Shown: positions 35,039-46,989 of the stretch, one piece after another | Numbering within the stretch: the stretch's first letter is position 1 | How the letters are laid out: every line of letters begins with the position of its first letter | From: Diphasiastrum complanatum | Taxonomy: Eukaryota; Streptophyta; Lycopodiopsida; Lycopodiales; Lycopodiaceae | Assembly: GCA_029204225.1 (NCBI GenBank) | Contig: CM055104.1 | Coordinates: forward strand, 45,455,835 to 45,515,834 | Direction of reading: 5' to 3' | DNA length: 60,000 nt | Made by a program: the position numbers and the translations under genes | Notes under the pieces: generated by a model | What the model was told of the DNA's origin: nothing | The model's input: the letters and a program-made list of their open reading frames with translations, nothing else | Databases searched by the model: none

Positions 35039-36350
35039 AATACTTAAAGGAGTACAAGACAAAAAAGACCACTATTTATGAAATTAGCTATACTTTGTAC
35101 GTCGAAGCTTTCAATTACTATTGCTCTTGCTCTTTTTAGCTCGCCATCTTAATCTTCTTGCCAATAAAAGTTGCAAAAACAAGACTCCAAAATATTGAAA
35201 AGAAATTCAATTAGTGGAGATGTTAGAAGAATAAAAGCGTGACCATGCCAAACCAAAGTAATAGGGTCAATCAAGATGTGTGTCAAGAAAATGTGGAAAA
35301 GTGTAAGTTGTTGCACAAGAAGAGCTTGGATTTGTTTCCCTCTCAAAATCAAAGACTTTGACTGTCACCTGGTTACAATACTTGATATACTATATAATTA
35401 CCTATGGGGCCCAATACATTTCCTAATATTATAACACATTTAAAATATCTACAAAGAATCTATGGCCATACATAAAATAGTTAAAAGGAAATTCATCTGC
35501 TCCCGAGTATTCTTCTTTTTAGTAAGGAACTGCAACACTTGCATAGCTAAAAAACACAACTTATTTTAGAACTGTAAGTATAGGTTCTCATTTTGGCAGC
35601 CCATAATTGCTAGATCATTATCCCCTTGGCCATCTGCCACTTTTCCAACAACTCGCAACTAGAAAACTCAAAACCATCAAGCAAAACATCTTTAAGGTTT
35701 GAGTCCTTGAGTTTCATATGAATATATTTTGGAAATCCATGTGCACTTCTTTCCCTAATGAAGTGTTTTGTTGTTTCTTCTTTTAAATTGTAGATTAAAC
35801 CTTGCTTGTTATCCTCATTCCATTGTATGCTCTTGGCTACTAGTAGAGTTTATAGTTGGCATGTTTCACTTTTTTTTTTTTCTTCTTGAATTTTTCTTTC
35901 CAAACTTGAGGATCTCCCCAACTGCTTTTGGCGTTGAATTGGCATTAATTGCTAATTTATTATCTACTCACTTGCATGTATTTTTACTTTACAATGATCT
36001 AAAGTATGTCAACTTCATCTATATCTAAGTACTTGCCCGTAAAATTGATGAAGTTTGCTCCCTCTCATGCTAATCCCAAGTCTTCTTGCAATTTCTCCTT
36101 GTCCTCTCTTTCTATTGAAAGACATGCATCCACTCCATGTGAATGCCAATCAATTTGGTCCTCAAAAACATCATCTAGATCCATTCATATTGATGTAAAT
36201 ACTTATATTTTTGCATACTTTGTAGAAATACATGTGTTTTTAAACAGTCCGCAAAAATACATGGAAACCGCAAACATGTATTAGCTCAACAAACCTCGAA
36301 TCGACAAACATTGAATCTGCTCTGATCCAAACCCATCGAAGACACTCGAC
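35038..36350. other. Spacer, nothing recognised
   Basis: Short frames only (for example 35768-36028, hydrophobic and next to poly-T), none with a family signature. Confidence 0.45.
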
Positions 36351-36359
36351 TTGCGAAGT

Positions 36360-37467
36360 TGTTAGAGTCGACCATCAACTGTCGATTTGATTGTTGACTG
36401 TTGACCATCTATCTTCACGCTCCCATGATTTTTGCAAAATCTCCAACAGAACAAATTCTATCCAATAGCGACTACTAACAACACATAGTGCCTTAATCCA
36501 TATTGTAAATCTATCCATTAAGCATTCTTGTAATTGTACTACTACCACGTATAAACATTCAATAACTGATGAGTAGATAATAATGAATCGATTAGTATAC
36601 ATTCAGACTGTACACAGTGTCAATGTCACGTCGATTGTTGTATTTCATGTTTTGCCTGATTCATTACATGCAAATTGTATAATTCATAGATTGAATCGTT
36701 CTTGTGACTGATGTTGGATTATTCTCCTTCTTACCAATCGATTAATCGGTTTTAATCTTCATCCATTGTTTATCCAGTTCTACGGATTTTTCCGTGTGTT
36801 TACACAGTCTGCAGAATTACAAGTGTTTTTACACAGTCTGTAGAATTACACGAAGTTTACGACAGTTTATCCTTTTTGGCCTGACAGATTTCTTGGTATA
36901 AATAGTTGTTCATATTCATACAGTTTAATGATCATCAAAATTATCATCAAAAATTGAAGTTATGATCAAGCATTTTCATTAGTTAGCTCTCTCTCTCAAG
37001 CCTGCGAGCTTGAACACTCCTGAGCATTCTAGGTCACTTCTTAGAGTTGTTTTAGAGATTGCTATTGCGCCACTGCTTATCAGCATTGTGCTTAATTCAG
37101 ACTTTCATTTTAGCCACTCAGAGATAGCATAGAGTACGCGGCTTCGATCCGCAACTTATTGTACTCATTTACTTCTGTTACATTTTCATACTGGATCAAT
37201 ACTATCCTTCATTACATTGAGTTTTCATCTCAGAATGTATGCGTTTGTGTATTTCTTCGTGACTAATTCGCGAACAATTCGCGACTAATTATTTGTCTGA
37301 TAATTTTTTATGCTTAATTGTTTGGCTACGTAATCACTGTAGTACTGGCGATTTCAAAATTAGTTACTATAACTTCAAACATGATTTCAATCACTACTGT
37401 CTTGTTTGAAATTGATAGGCGTAGTCATGCATTAGAAAGATGAAGATAGTTTATTCCACCATGCACT
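36360..37467 (+). repeat. Copia-type LTR copy (left)
   Basis: About 460 bp, from 'cttgaacactcctgagcatt' (37010) to 'gtttattccaccatgca' (37467), match 40956-41412 in the same orientation. A TATA box TATAAATAG at 36897-36905 lies upstream, as expected for an LTR promoter. The 5' boundary is a guess: the sequence before 37008 has no second copy here. Homology ends at 37467, earlier than the LTR end inferred for the right copy, so this one is truncated at its 3' side. Confidence 0.65.
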
Positions 37468-37973
37468 CTTGTCGTGAAACATTCGTCCCTGAATCAAGGT
37501 GGGTAGGTCACCCAACCTGGTTGGACACATTTTGTTTGACTCATATCTTGCTTGTTTGATCCAAAAACTCAAAAAAAAAACTTGCCAATCTTGTCTATTT
37601 GAGATTTAGACAATTTTTTGAGGCCATAGCCACATAGTTTCATGCAAACCCCTTGTATTTGAGTCTTTTGTGAATGTTTTGAGTGCTTTCTAGGTGCTTG
37701 AAGAAAGTTGACCCAAACTTTGTCCTTGCTTCACCCTTGGTTGAAACTTTGATCTAGTTTGAGAGAGATTGATAGAGCTAGTGAGATTGATCTAACACTA
37801 AGTTGCAAGATCTCATATTGGAGTTGGTAGCACACGTTTATTGAATCCATTATTGAGAGAGAAGCAACACTTTGTGATCCATTACAAGAAATATTCTCAA
37901 CTTTTTTATGGCTTCCATGGGTTCCTTCCTCTTGGAATCTAGTGAGAGGCAACAGTACCGATCCAATGAAAAA

Positions 37974-38277
37974 TGCCAAGACAATGCTATCTTTCGAATT
38001 TGACATGACCGATCTGGTTGAAGCTCATTTCTGCCTTGGTATACGAATCCACAGAGATAGAAAACAGAAGTTTGTCTACATTACACAACAGAGGTACATT
38101 TACAACATGTTAGTCAGATAAAATCTGATGAATTGCAAGTTAGCTTTCTCACCAATGGATCCAGGAGTCAAATTGTCAAAGGACCAGTGTCCCCAAACAA
38201 TTCATGAGAAGCAGCAGATGCGTGAGTATCCTTACCATTCTATTATAGGATCTCTTATGTACGCCATGGCAAGATGA
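37974..38277 (+). pseudogene. Copia reverse transcriptase C-terminal fragment
   Basis: The plus-strand frame encodes LVEAHFCLGIRIHRDR, ITQQRYIYNML, then after an in-frame TAA SPMDPGVKLSKDQC and PYHSIIGSLMYAMAR. These are the conserved end of copia RT just before RNase H ('FLGIEI', 'TPMxxxxKLSK', 'YRSIVGSLMYxxxxTRPD'). No YVDD box or RNase H is joined to it. It probably belongs to the same degraded plus-strand copia family as the LTRs around it. Confidence 0.8.
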
Positions 38278-38758
38278 TATCAACCTATGAAAAACAAAGG
38301 AAACTCTCTGACACTAAGAATGAAATGGCAAAATGGGGACCCACACACCCTTATATAGTGTGTCATTCCAATTATAGCAAGCATTCCAAAAAGATCTCTT
38401 GATTGTTCAAAAATAGTAAAGTAAGAAATATATACACAATGAAATAATTCTACACATTTCCAAAACATGTTATCAACAATTTCCTATAGAAAATGTCTAG
38501 TCAAAACATTTACATCGCAATTGCATACCAAACTAAACCATAGCTAATGCCCTAACAAACATGGAAACGATAAAACCAAATCTCTGATGAAATCCCATCG
38601 GATAGATCAATGTTATTAGTTAAAGCTAGTGCATAAGAGCAACTCATAGTTCATGTATTTTTACGGTGACCGAATCTAAAAATGATGCGCACTTTTGGTG
38701 TTTTTTCCGCGCATCTCCTGATCTGCAAAACTAGACACCACCATTTCAATATTAAAAT

Positions 38759-39301
38759 TCATTTTATATATGTGTTCAACAACCATTTACAAAAGTTAGA
38801 AGCACGTTTATTGTTTACACTTACGGTTTGTTCGTTGATAATGAACACAAAATTTGTGGACACATCAGCATATATTAAACCAATTATAGCCCGTACATCT
38901 TCCAAACTCCATTCACCATTAACACAGACTTCCCACACTTCATCATTTGGCATATGGATGGGTAGTTCAAATTCTTGATGTCTCATCTCTGCATCCAAGC
39001 TATCCCATCGACCATGAGCAAACTTGAACTGCCTATAAAGGAAACTGAAGGAGCACGTTTGGCGTGCAATGTGATATCTTATTGTCATCGTCTCACGACA
39101 AATATCACACCTTATTAAATCACCTTTGTGATTTACATTCCGTGAGTCCCAAGAAGTAAATACATTGTCCAACAATGAGGATTCCATCGCTTTCCATACC
39201 CATAATGTATTTGTTTTTCTAAATGGTATTGTTTTAAATATGGAAACAAATATAGCGACAGGCACGTTACACCATGCAATTTGCCATGTCATATGGGCCA
39301 T
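38759..39301 (-). pseudogene. Unknown frame with a BED/zinc-finger-like motif
   Basis: About 180 codons. Around residues 63-83 it has GDLIRCDICRETMTIRYHIARQ, with the Cys-x2-Cys and spaced His of the zinc fingers found near the N-terminus of plant hAT-like transposases. The usual second His is replaced by a Gln-Thr-Cys stretch, so the finger is imperfect. The rest has no recognised domain. It lies between a copia RT scrap and a copia gag on opposite strands, so a transposon origin is likely but unproven. Confidence 0.35.
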
Positions 39302-39349
39302 TGCTGCTCAATTGTCATTCTTTTATTGGCACACGTGCCGTCATTAACA

Positions 39350-39840
39350 CTAATCATGATTAGTGAAGAGGCCCTTTTTGAGTCCAAAAAGGGCCCTAAT
39401 GGATCTTGTACTCGCTCTCCAACTGCTGCTAATTGGTCACGGATCTCTTTGATCTTCAGTATGTGATCGACAATAGTTGTACCATCATCCATCCGCAATG
39501 TATGCAACTTCGTCTTCAAAAACAGTATTCGAGATGTATTTGTCGTTTCAAACAATGCCTTCAATGTATCCCACGCTTCTTTTGGTCCTTCTGAATCTGA
39601 AATATAGGGAATAATTGAATATGTAACTGATAAGTTGATGACATTCTGGGATTTTCGTTTTCTCCTATCAAATGCCCGCTAATCTTCTTCAATCACTGAC
39701 CTTGTCTCTTCACCTGTCACGATCTCCCATAGCTCCTTTTCCATCAAAATATTCTTCAGTTTGAATTTCCAAACTGCATAGTTGCTGACACCTTCCAATT
39801 TGGTTGACTCATTAAGGACACTCTCGCTTAGAGTTGCCAT
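39350..39840 (-). pseudogene. Copia gag (UBN2-type), partial
   Basis: Gag starts at the ATG ending at 39840 (MATLSESVLNESTKLEGVSNY, then VWKFKLKNILMEKELW). A stop near 39680 breaks it. It continues with EAWDTLKALFETTNTSRILFLKTKL and DHILKIKEIRDQLAAVGE, the helical core of copia gag. Homology fades by about 39400, with no knuckle, protease or polymerase downstream. Its LTR and primer-binding site are at 40690-40955. Confidence 0.85.
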
Positions 39841-39879
39841 TACTGGATAGATGAGTCTGATTCACAAAATTTATCACAC

Positions 39880-40160
39880 CACAGAACTTTAAATTTTTTG
39901 GTTAGACACCTGATATCAGTACGACACGCGAGTGCATGACTACTCGGGATTCTCTTTAGCTCGTGCGCGTGGATCCGATATTGGTACAAATATGCGATAT
40001 TGGTATGACGTGCGGATGGACAGCTGCTCTGGATTGTCTTTACCTTTGGCGCGTCGCTCCAATATTGAAACTGATATGTGATATCGGTATAATGCACGGA
40101 TGTATGACTGCTCTTGGTTTTCTTTACCTCTGGCACGTCAATCCGATATTGGTACAGACA
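39880..40160. repeat. Three-copy imperfect tandem repeat (~85 bp)
   Basis: The phrase 'gatat(t/c)ggta' followed by 'gtgc(g/a)(t/g)g...ctgctct...ctttacct..gg' recurs three times at about 80-87 bp spacing. It lies in the leader between primer-binding site and gag of the minus-strand copia element. Confidence 0.65.
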
Positions 40161-40689
40161 AGATGAAAAGTAGAGAGAATATAAGAACTTTCAGAGAGAA
40201 TATTCTAGATTCTCCACTTTGGCGCGGCGTAGCCGCCGCCTCCTCTTTGCAAAGATTTCAAAATGTGTGATCGTTCAAAAGACAAAGATCAGTAATGTGA
40301 AAAGTATGAACTTCCTAACTCTGAATGACAGTACTAGACACTATCTAGTGTGATTTGTGGTACTCCAAACAGACAAATGAGAGATTTCTTGGCAAACCTC
40401 TCACACAAATAGCACTTTCCACAACAACTAGGAAGTATTGTAACAATCTCCCCACTCAACAGATTTTCAACTTGTTTGATATTGCCCTGGCCTCTCTGAT
40501 GCCTCCGGGACTGTGTCTTTGTTTCCCATTGATGATTCTGAGCTCCAAACCTGCAAAATACACCAAAGAAGGATTTCTTCCAGCCGTTTTTATCTCTCCA
40601 AGCTTTCACATCCCGTGAAGGACTTTCTCACTTCGTTGCAGAGCCTATGACAAGTTGTATCCACTGATCAAGCACACAGGACTATTTAT

Positions 40690-40701
40690 GCTCTGATACC
40701 A
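40690..40701 (-). other. Primer-binding site of minus-strand copia
   Basis: Plus-strand 'gctctgatacca' is the exact complement of TGGTATCAGAGC, the tRNA-iMet site, directly adjacent to the LTR. Confidence 0.9.
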
Positions 40702-40955
40702 TGTCAGGAATTAGATATGCAACATCAAGCATTCACGATAAGCAATCACCACAAGAAGGCGGAAGAAGAACACACACTGTGACTCTATCACACTAACTCA
40801 TACAGAATGTAAAAAGTACAAATAAACCCTGAACAAAGAGAAAACCTACAAGTAGACTAATAGACTAGCCTATGGCTAATGACAGCTGGTCACAACTGTC
40901 AACATTAATGTACCTCGTAAACAGTAACAATGAAGTTTATCATTGATTTCTAACA
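40702..40955 (-). repeat. Short (254 bp) 5' LTR of minus-strand copia
   Basis: On the minus strand it starts TGTTAGAAATC and ends CCTGACA, next to the primer-binding site. No second copy is in the window, so the 3' end of this element is missing. At 40956 the flank is 'cttgaacactc', which continues another LTR, so the element inserted into that LTR. Confidence 0.8.
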
Positions 40956-41734
40956 CTTGAACACTCATGAGCATTCTAGCTCACTTCTTATAGTTGTTTT
41001 AGAGATTGCTATTGCACCACTGCTTATCAGCATTGTGCTTGATTCAGACTTTCATTTTAGCCGCTCAGAGATAGCATAGAGTACGTGGCTTTGATTCTCA
41101 ACTTATTGTGCTCATTTATTTCTGTTACGTTTTCACTGAATCAATACTATCCTTCATTGCGTTCAGTTTTCGTCTCAGAATGTATGCATTTCTGTATTTC
41201 TTCATGACTAATTTGCAAACAATTCGCGACTAATTATCTGTCTGATAATTTTTTATGCTTAATTGTTTGGCTATGTGATCACTGTAGTACTGGCGATTTC
41301 AAAGCTAGTTACTATAAGTTCAAACGTGATTTCAGTCAATATCGTCTTGTTTGAAATTGATAGGTGTAGTCATGCATTGGAAAGATGAAGATAGTTTATT
41401 CCACCATGCACGAAAAGTTTTCTTTCTAGATACTCGAATTATTTCCAGTTGTTTCTTTTCAAGCTAGACCTATCTTCTGCACACCACTTTCCGACAACTG
41501 ATAATTAGTGTTGATTATGATGCTCTAGTTTTGGCTTGTTTGCTTGATTCATTCACGCTTCCGAAAAACATCTAATTGAATTTGTGCATGTCTATGGAAT
41601 CGATTATATTGATCCTTGCGACTTCAGAGCTCAGATCAAGTAGAACCATTGTGGATCATCGACAGTACTTTGAATTTGATAGACATAGATTCATGCATGA
41701 GGAATTGTTACATTCTACAACAGACTTTTCGACA
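40956..41734 (+). repeat. Copia-type LTR copy (right), interrupted at its 5' side
   Basis: It matches 37010-37467 up to 41412 and then continues to 'gaca' at 41734, immediately before a primer-binding-like site. Its 5' part was displaced by insertion of the minus-strand copia at 40955/40956. Confidence 0.65.
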
Positions 41735-41746
41735 TGGTATCAAAGC
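41735..41746 (+). other. Primer-binding site, one mismatch
   Basis: 'tggtatcaaagc' differs from the iMet site TGGTATCAGAGC at one position. Confidence 0.75.
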
Positions 41747-41939
41747 GTCTCTATACTATTTGATCACTTTTAATGATACTGACATCGATTCAAGCGTAAT
41801 ACTTAAGAAGTCGATCTAATAGAGCATATACTATCAGAACTTTCACATTCCAATACAAGATAGACATCAATGTTGAATGGTTTTGCAATCACACAATCTA
41901 CTATCTGCATACGTCCATCTCAAATTTTCTAATGAATTC

Positions 41940-43570
41940 CCAATCGCAGTATGGTCTTAGACAAACTCGATGGAACAAATTACCACCTACGGAAACAAAT
42001 GGAAGCTCAGGGATGGTAGGACTTTTGCTTTAATCACTCTCAATATTTTCGACACACAGATTGGCCATAACAGACAGCCCAAACTTCGAAGGAAGCATGG
42101 GACATTTGGAACATGCTCTATGAGGTGAGAGATGTCACTTCCAAACTACATTTGAGAAAAAAATTATTTTCACTCAGAATGTCAGAAAGTGATTATATTC
42201 ATAATCACATAAATCCATTGTTAGAGCAGATGGTAGCAAGAGGTTCAATGATCGAGGATTCAGACGATGTTATGATCTTACTGTGTAGCTTGCCATCTTC
42301 TTATGAAAACTAGATGATGATGATTTTCTCTCTCAAAAATAACTTTGTCGAAAGTCATAACTGTGATGCTACAAGAAGAGATCGAAGGAATTATGCAACC
42401 TCGTCTTGCAGAAAAAGCCCTTCCATACTCTATACACCAAGAAAGGCTCAAAGAAGCAACAGTCGAAGATGAAGGTAGTCAGACAATTCTACATCAATCA
42501 AAAGCAGTCACAAAAATTGAATTTTGAACTAACATCAGCAACTTGTTCAAAACTAGAAAAGGTTGTTCTGCAAATACTGCAAAAGGATGAACCACGAGAT
42601 CCAGGACTGTCGAATACTCAAGTTCAACAATAACAAGAGGAAATAGTTGGATCATTAGAAGCCATGGCGCTATCGACTTAAAATAGAATGTTGAAGATGA
42701 TGATGAGCAAAATGCCTTCATGGTGAACCATCACCATGTCGAACAACTTGAGGAGTGGTTCCTCAATTCTGCCTCAACACAACACATGACAAGCCATCAA
42801 GAATGGTTTATCGGACTATTCAGCCTATACCAAAAAGTTCGTCACCTTAGAGACAACAACTCACATGTGATCGAAGGTGAAGGTACTATTAGACTGAATT
42901 TTCGGCATGGGCAGTTGAAGCTCATGTAAAAATTTTGTATGTTCTGAATCTGACAACAAATTTACTATCGGTTGATAAAATTATTGATTTAGGACATAAG
43001 GTAGAGTTCGAGTCTGATTTGTGCAAGATTATTGATAAATATAAGAGAGTTCTTGCACTTGGAAAGAGATAAGGATATTTCTATAGGCTTACTCATTGTT
43101 ACTCTATAGAATACTCTATAGGATCATGCTTTAAGCGGTTCAATTTTGATGAATAAAAAGTTAATTTGGCATTATAGGCTTGGGCGGCTCAATAACGTAT
43201 CTATTGTAAATATGTCTAAGCATTCTTTAGTTCTTGATTTTGATTATCGAACTATCAACCGAACCGGGCCAATATGTCAGAGTTGCATTATAGAAAAGCA
43301 GTCTAGAAGGCTTTTAAATCGAATCATCTAAAGATTTGTTAGACATAGTTCACTCAGAAATTATGTGGCCCAAGCAGACACCATCACTTCTTGGTGCAAG
43401 ATTCTTAATTACATTCATTGGTGATTGATCAAGAAGAATTGTTGTGTATTGTATGAAGCCTTCCATTTTTGCAAAATATTCAAAGAGCATATTGAGATGC
43501 AGATAAGCAAAAGAATCAAAGCTATCAAAATCGACAATGATGGTAAATACATATCAAATGTGGGGAAGGG
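41940..43570 (+). pseudogene. Ty1/copia gag-protease-integrase start, heavily decayed
   Basis: Pieces in several frames. Gag: LYEVRDVTSKLHLRKKLFSLRM (42110-42180) and LLEQMVARGSMIEDSDDVMILLCSLPSSYE. The protease zone is near 42745 (EEWFLNSASTQHMTSHQEWF), where the catalytic DSGAS has become NSAST, so Asp is lost. The pre-integrase zone is at 43155-43290 (LIWHYRLGRLNNVS, GPICQSCIIEKQS). An integrase scrap lies near 43520 (KAIKIDNDGKYIS). Homology then stops. At 43557-43660 two zinc-knuckle-like stretches in different frames (CGEGHINVEC; CQKCGYGHYYHNC) appear to come from yet another gag. Confidence 0.8.
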
Positions 43571-43693
43571 CACATAAATGTTGAATGTCCTCACATGGCA
43601 TGTATACACCTTTCTGCCAAAAATGTGGGTATGGGCACTATTACCATAATTGTCCATTAAGACCTGGAGTGAGCACACCCTTAAACTTAATTG

Positions 43694-44293
43694 TCATTCA
43701 ATCAACGGCCGCTCACGAGAGGCAGTCACAGAACTCCAATACTCCCCACATTCGGTTATTGTTAATTCAAAATTAAATGCCAAAACATCTACATCCTGTA
43801 GATTCAAATCGTCGACTCTTGGTTGATTTTTTGGCAACCTCTTTCTCTTGCCCTTTGGATCCACTTGCAACATTTCGAGTTCGTACCTTCCCAAAAAAGC
43901 ATTCGTTGACGTGGTGCGCAACCAATGGACACGTAGTACTTTTGTTTGATTGCTATTTTGAATAAAACCAAGTACTTTGGCAATCCAAAATGGATGTCCT
44001 TCATTGTTTTCTGAAGCTAGAAGTACAACAAGGCTTCCAATTTGGATTTCATTCAAATCACTCTGCCATTTTATTTTTGCAGCTTTTACACTTTGCCTAT
44101 TCTTCCTTGAGCCCACATAAATTTCACGTTTCTCACTTTGCACAAGCTGCAAGAAATCATTATTTTGAGGAAGATTTGAAGGTTCGACAGTTGTAGTTGA
44201 TGTTTCTAATTTATGAGGCCAATGAAATTTTTCAGTTGTTAATGTATGTTCAAGATTGAGCAAACTGATTTTTTGTTCCTCAAAAAAGTCCAT
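43694..44293 (-). pseudogene. Unknown protein with BAH/chromo-like segment
   Basis: Open frame of 199 codons starting MDFFEEQKIS. Residues about 85-140 read IGSLVVLLASENNEGHPFWIAKVLG, KVLRVHWLR and GRYELEML. This pattern (bulky strand, 'PFW(I/L)(A/G)KV', 'VHW') resembles BAH or Tudor-like modules at the C-terminus of some plant transposon proteins. I cannot name a family. The minus-strand frame at 44377-44709 lies just upstream and may be part of the same protein. It is head-to-head with the CACTA-like frames starting at 45416. Confidence 0.4.
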
Positions 44294-44376
44294 TCACCAA
44301 TGCTGATCAAACTCATCAAAAAAAATGATAAGCTGCTTGAATACTTGATTCCAAAAAATTTAATGAGGCAAATGGA

Positions 44377-44709
44377 TCAATCTCTTTGAGTTGATGGAAT
44401 GCTAAGCAAAAATTGAACTCCTTCAAGAGGTAGCCACGAAACTAAATTTGAAAATCGTTTGCTCCATAATAATATAATGTCTGATTCATTACATTTGATT
44501 TTAAACTGGTGCTGAAAGCTAATATCATTAATATTAGCTACGCATTGTTCTGTTTCCTTGGATGCCTTAACATAATCACGAAAATCATATGTGTGTCTGA
44601 TTAATGACACGTTTGGCTTTGGCACATACAATTTCTCAACAATGCTTTGAAGCACTGGTAATGAAAATGTTTTCTTGCGTCTCAACCTCTTAGAAAAGCA
44701 ACTAAACAT
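44377..44709 (-). pseudogene. Unknown minus-strand frame upstream of the BAH-like frame
   Basis: 110 codons with LQSIVEKLYVPKPNVS and DIILLWSKRFSNLVSWLPLEG. The composition and periodic hydrophobics look coding, but I do not recognise the family. The reading frame changes before 44293, so if this was joined to the next frame the gene is broken or spliced. Confidence 0.35.
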
Positions 44710-45415
44710 TCAAATAGGGAACATTTTTGGTTTTGGCAAACTCTTTGTACATCAAAAGTATTTTTGATTTTGTAAAATTATCCGGCAAGTGAAAATATAA
44801 GGAATTAGGCAATTTGTCTCCGTGCACATGTATGAAATGCTTTAGCCAAGCAGTTGCATTTAAAGCATCTAGAAAAATTGTTCGACCCTATAAGGATCCC
44901 CGTAATGTTGGGTCTTTCTGAAGTCGTGCATGCATTCGTTGAAGCCGTGAGTTTCCGATTGTGTGAACTACTTTGTAAGCTTTGCAACAAATCTCCAGTG
45001 GAAGAAGCCAACTTATTGGCTTGGGACCATAATATTGATCAGGAGTACCGGATGAAGATGACCGTGATACAAAGAATCCGATTTTTTCACAAAGAATACG
45101 TGAGTCTCCAAAGCAGGAGATGTGAAGCAACTAGAGCTGAAAGCACTCTGTGCTCAAGAGACAAGCCTGTCTTTTGATTAAAAAAATCCTACGCAGAGCC
45201 TTACAAAATATGATAGTTTTTTTCAGCTTGCTTTTCGTAGTGGCTAGGTAATTTTTTTTGCTATGCTGTCATGGAATGTTCTGGTCATAATATATGTTGT
45301 AATCCTTTTAAATTGTTTTTATCAGACTCTAATTTTGAGCTCAATTTTAATACTCCCTAAATTTTTTTTTTTTTATATTCTAGTTGTGGGCCCTTGTTGA
45401 TAAATTTTTTGATAA
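44710..45415. other. Region between divergent frames
   Basis: A plus-strand frame at 44854-45177 and overlapping minus-strand frames are open, but none has a family signature. I cannot say which, if any, was coding. Confidence 0.3.
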
Positions 45416-46976
45416 ATGGGAAACTTTTCAAATAAAAGGCCAACCTGCTCAAGGTGCCTCAAACTTAAAGAAAAAAGCTGTCAGCACTCAAACTCTGAAG
45501 CCAATCCCTACAAAAATGGAAAAATGCAAGGGATTAGCTCTTCAGAGCTAATAATAATTGTTCTTTCTAGAGTTGCCGATGGTCAACTTTCTCTGACGGA
45601 AATGGGAAAAGAATTTCAAAGGTGATAGTCATAATCTAAATATTTATTTTCATGTTGCCTTTTGTAATAAAGTGATTTTCATGATTTTGTTGGATTTTTA
45701 GCAATTGTACTTTTTAAATGCAGGCATAAATTGTTTATGACAGTTCAAGAAGCCCTTGTGACAGGGCTAAATTTTCCTTCATGCTATATAATTTAGGAGT
45801 AATGGATGAGTGGTTGGAATTATATGAACAAGAAAAAAAAATGTATTGACTAGAAATCGACACCAACGCAATAGGTGTAGAGGTCAAGCTGCACCTTCAC
45901 ATGACCTTGAGCCATTGCCCAACCAATGCACCATAGACTAGATGGTTGATACACTCCAACAAGCAAGATCAAATGGACAATTCATATCTGACACAAAGTG
46001 GGAATTTGCAAGAGGATGTGATTGGAAGGTTTGTCTATAACTCTATTTTTTTTAAGTGAACAATTTTAATTTGTACGATGGTTGATTATTGTTTTAATGA
46101 CAGTATCGAAAGTATAGCGCAATGTGGGCATATGGTCGTCATTATCTCATTGAATCAATTGATTTGAAATGACGAACTTATGATTACGGTGTGATGGCAT
46201 CCTTCCATCAAGAAAGTCGGAGTAGTGCTTGATCAAAGTCCAATTTCTGGAGAGCTTGAGTATGTAGGAACCATACAAGCCATATATGAGGTGTGTTTTA
46301 GTCAAATGGGTAAATATTTGTTGTTTGACGTGAAATGGTTCAAAATCAATTATAGAGTATCAAATGCAACTATAAAAAAAGATTGTAGTGGATTTTTTGC
46401 TATCAATTCAACCAAGACATTAAGCATGGACTTTTCAGACACATTGGTGTTGCCTCGTCATTGTGAACAGGTATGCATGAATTTCACATTTTTTCTTTTC
46501 TCAATTGTGACCAATATTATATTAATCATCTACACTACTTTTTCATTACATCTATTTATTGTGAGTTAAAATATGATCATAACAAATATCTAATCCTAAC
46601 ATTGCTAAATGTGCAGGTATTTTTTCAAGCAGATTGACTAAACAAAAATTGGTGGTATGTTGTTCAAATCAAACCATGCTCAAGACATGTATTCGAAAAT
46701 GCATATGTTGAGAATGAAATGGAAGATCTAAATTTGGCAACACAAGTATATCTGATGAAGATGTACATATATCTTCAAGTTTTATAGATCTGAAAACCCG
46801 AGAACTGAATCTCATGATTCTGACGACTCAGATAATAAAGAGGACAACAATGATTCTTTGCGTGAGTATAATATTGAGAGAAGTTTTAATTTCGATAGTG
46901 ATGATGAAAATCATCTTAGCGAAGATGAGTTGCAAGATGGCTTGGCTGATGAATTTGAATCTTGCGATGATGAATA
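45416..46976 (+). pseudogene. CACTA (En/Spm)-type protein with DUF4216-like domain, interrupted
   Basis: The main block, 46225-46470, encodes EYVGTIQAIYEVCF, LLFDVKWFKINYRV and LPRHCEQ. Splicing at 46470/46617 (CAG|GTATGC ... GTGCAG) then gives VFFQAD and NWWYVVQIKP. This is the DUF4216 pattern ('Y.GvieeI.el.y....vvLFkcdWfd', 'QaeQvfyv.d', 'W.vV'), a domain of plant CACTA transposon proteins. An in-frame TGA sits at 46632. Further upstream exon-like pieces are bounded by GT/AG near 45625/45720 and 46029/46105, and an acidic Asp/Glu-rich tail ends near 46976. The catalytic TNP2 transposase core is not visible. Assignment rests on motif memory. Confidence 0.6.
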
Positions 46977-46989
46977 AAGATTATACATG

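Noticed and set aside
36375-37467. Minus-strand frames in the left LTR
   Set aside because: Non-coding LTR sequence with no motif, and not conserved as open frames in the right copy.
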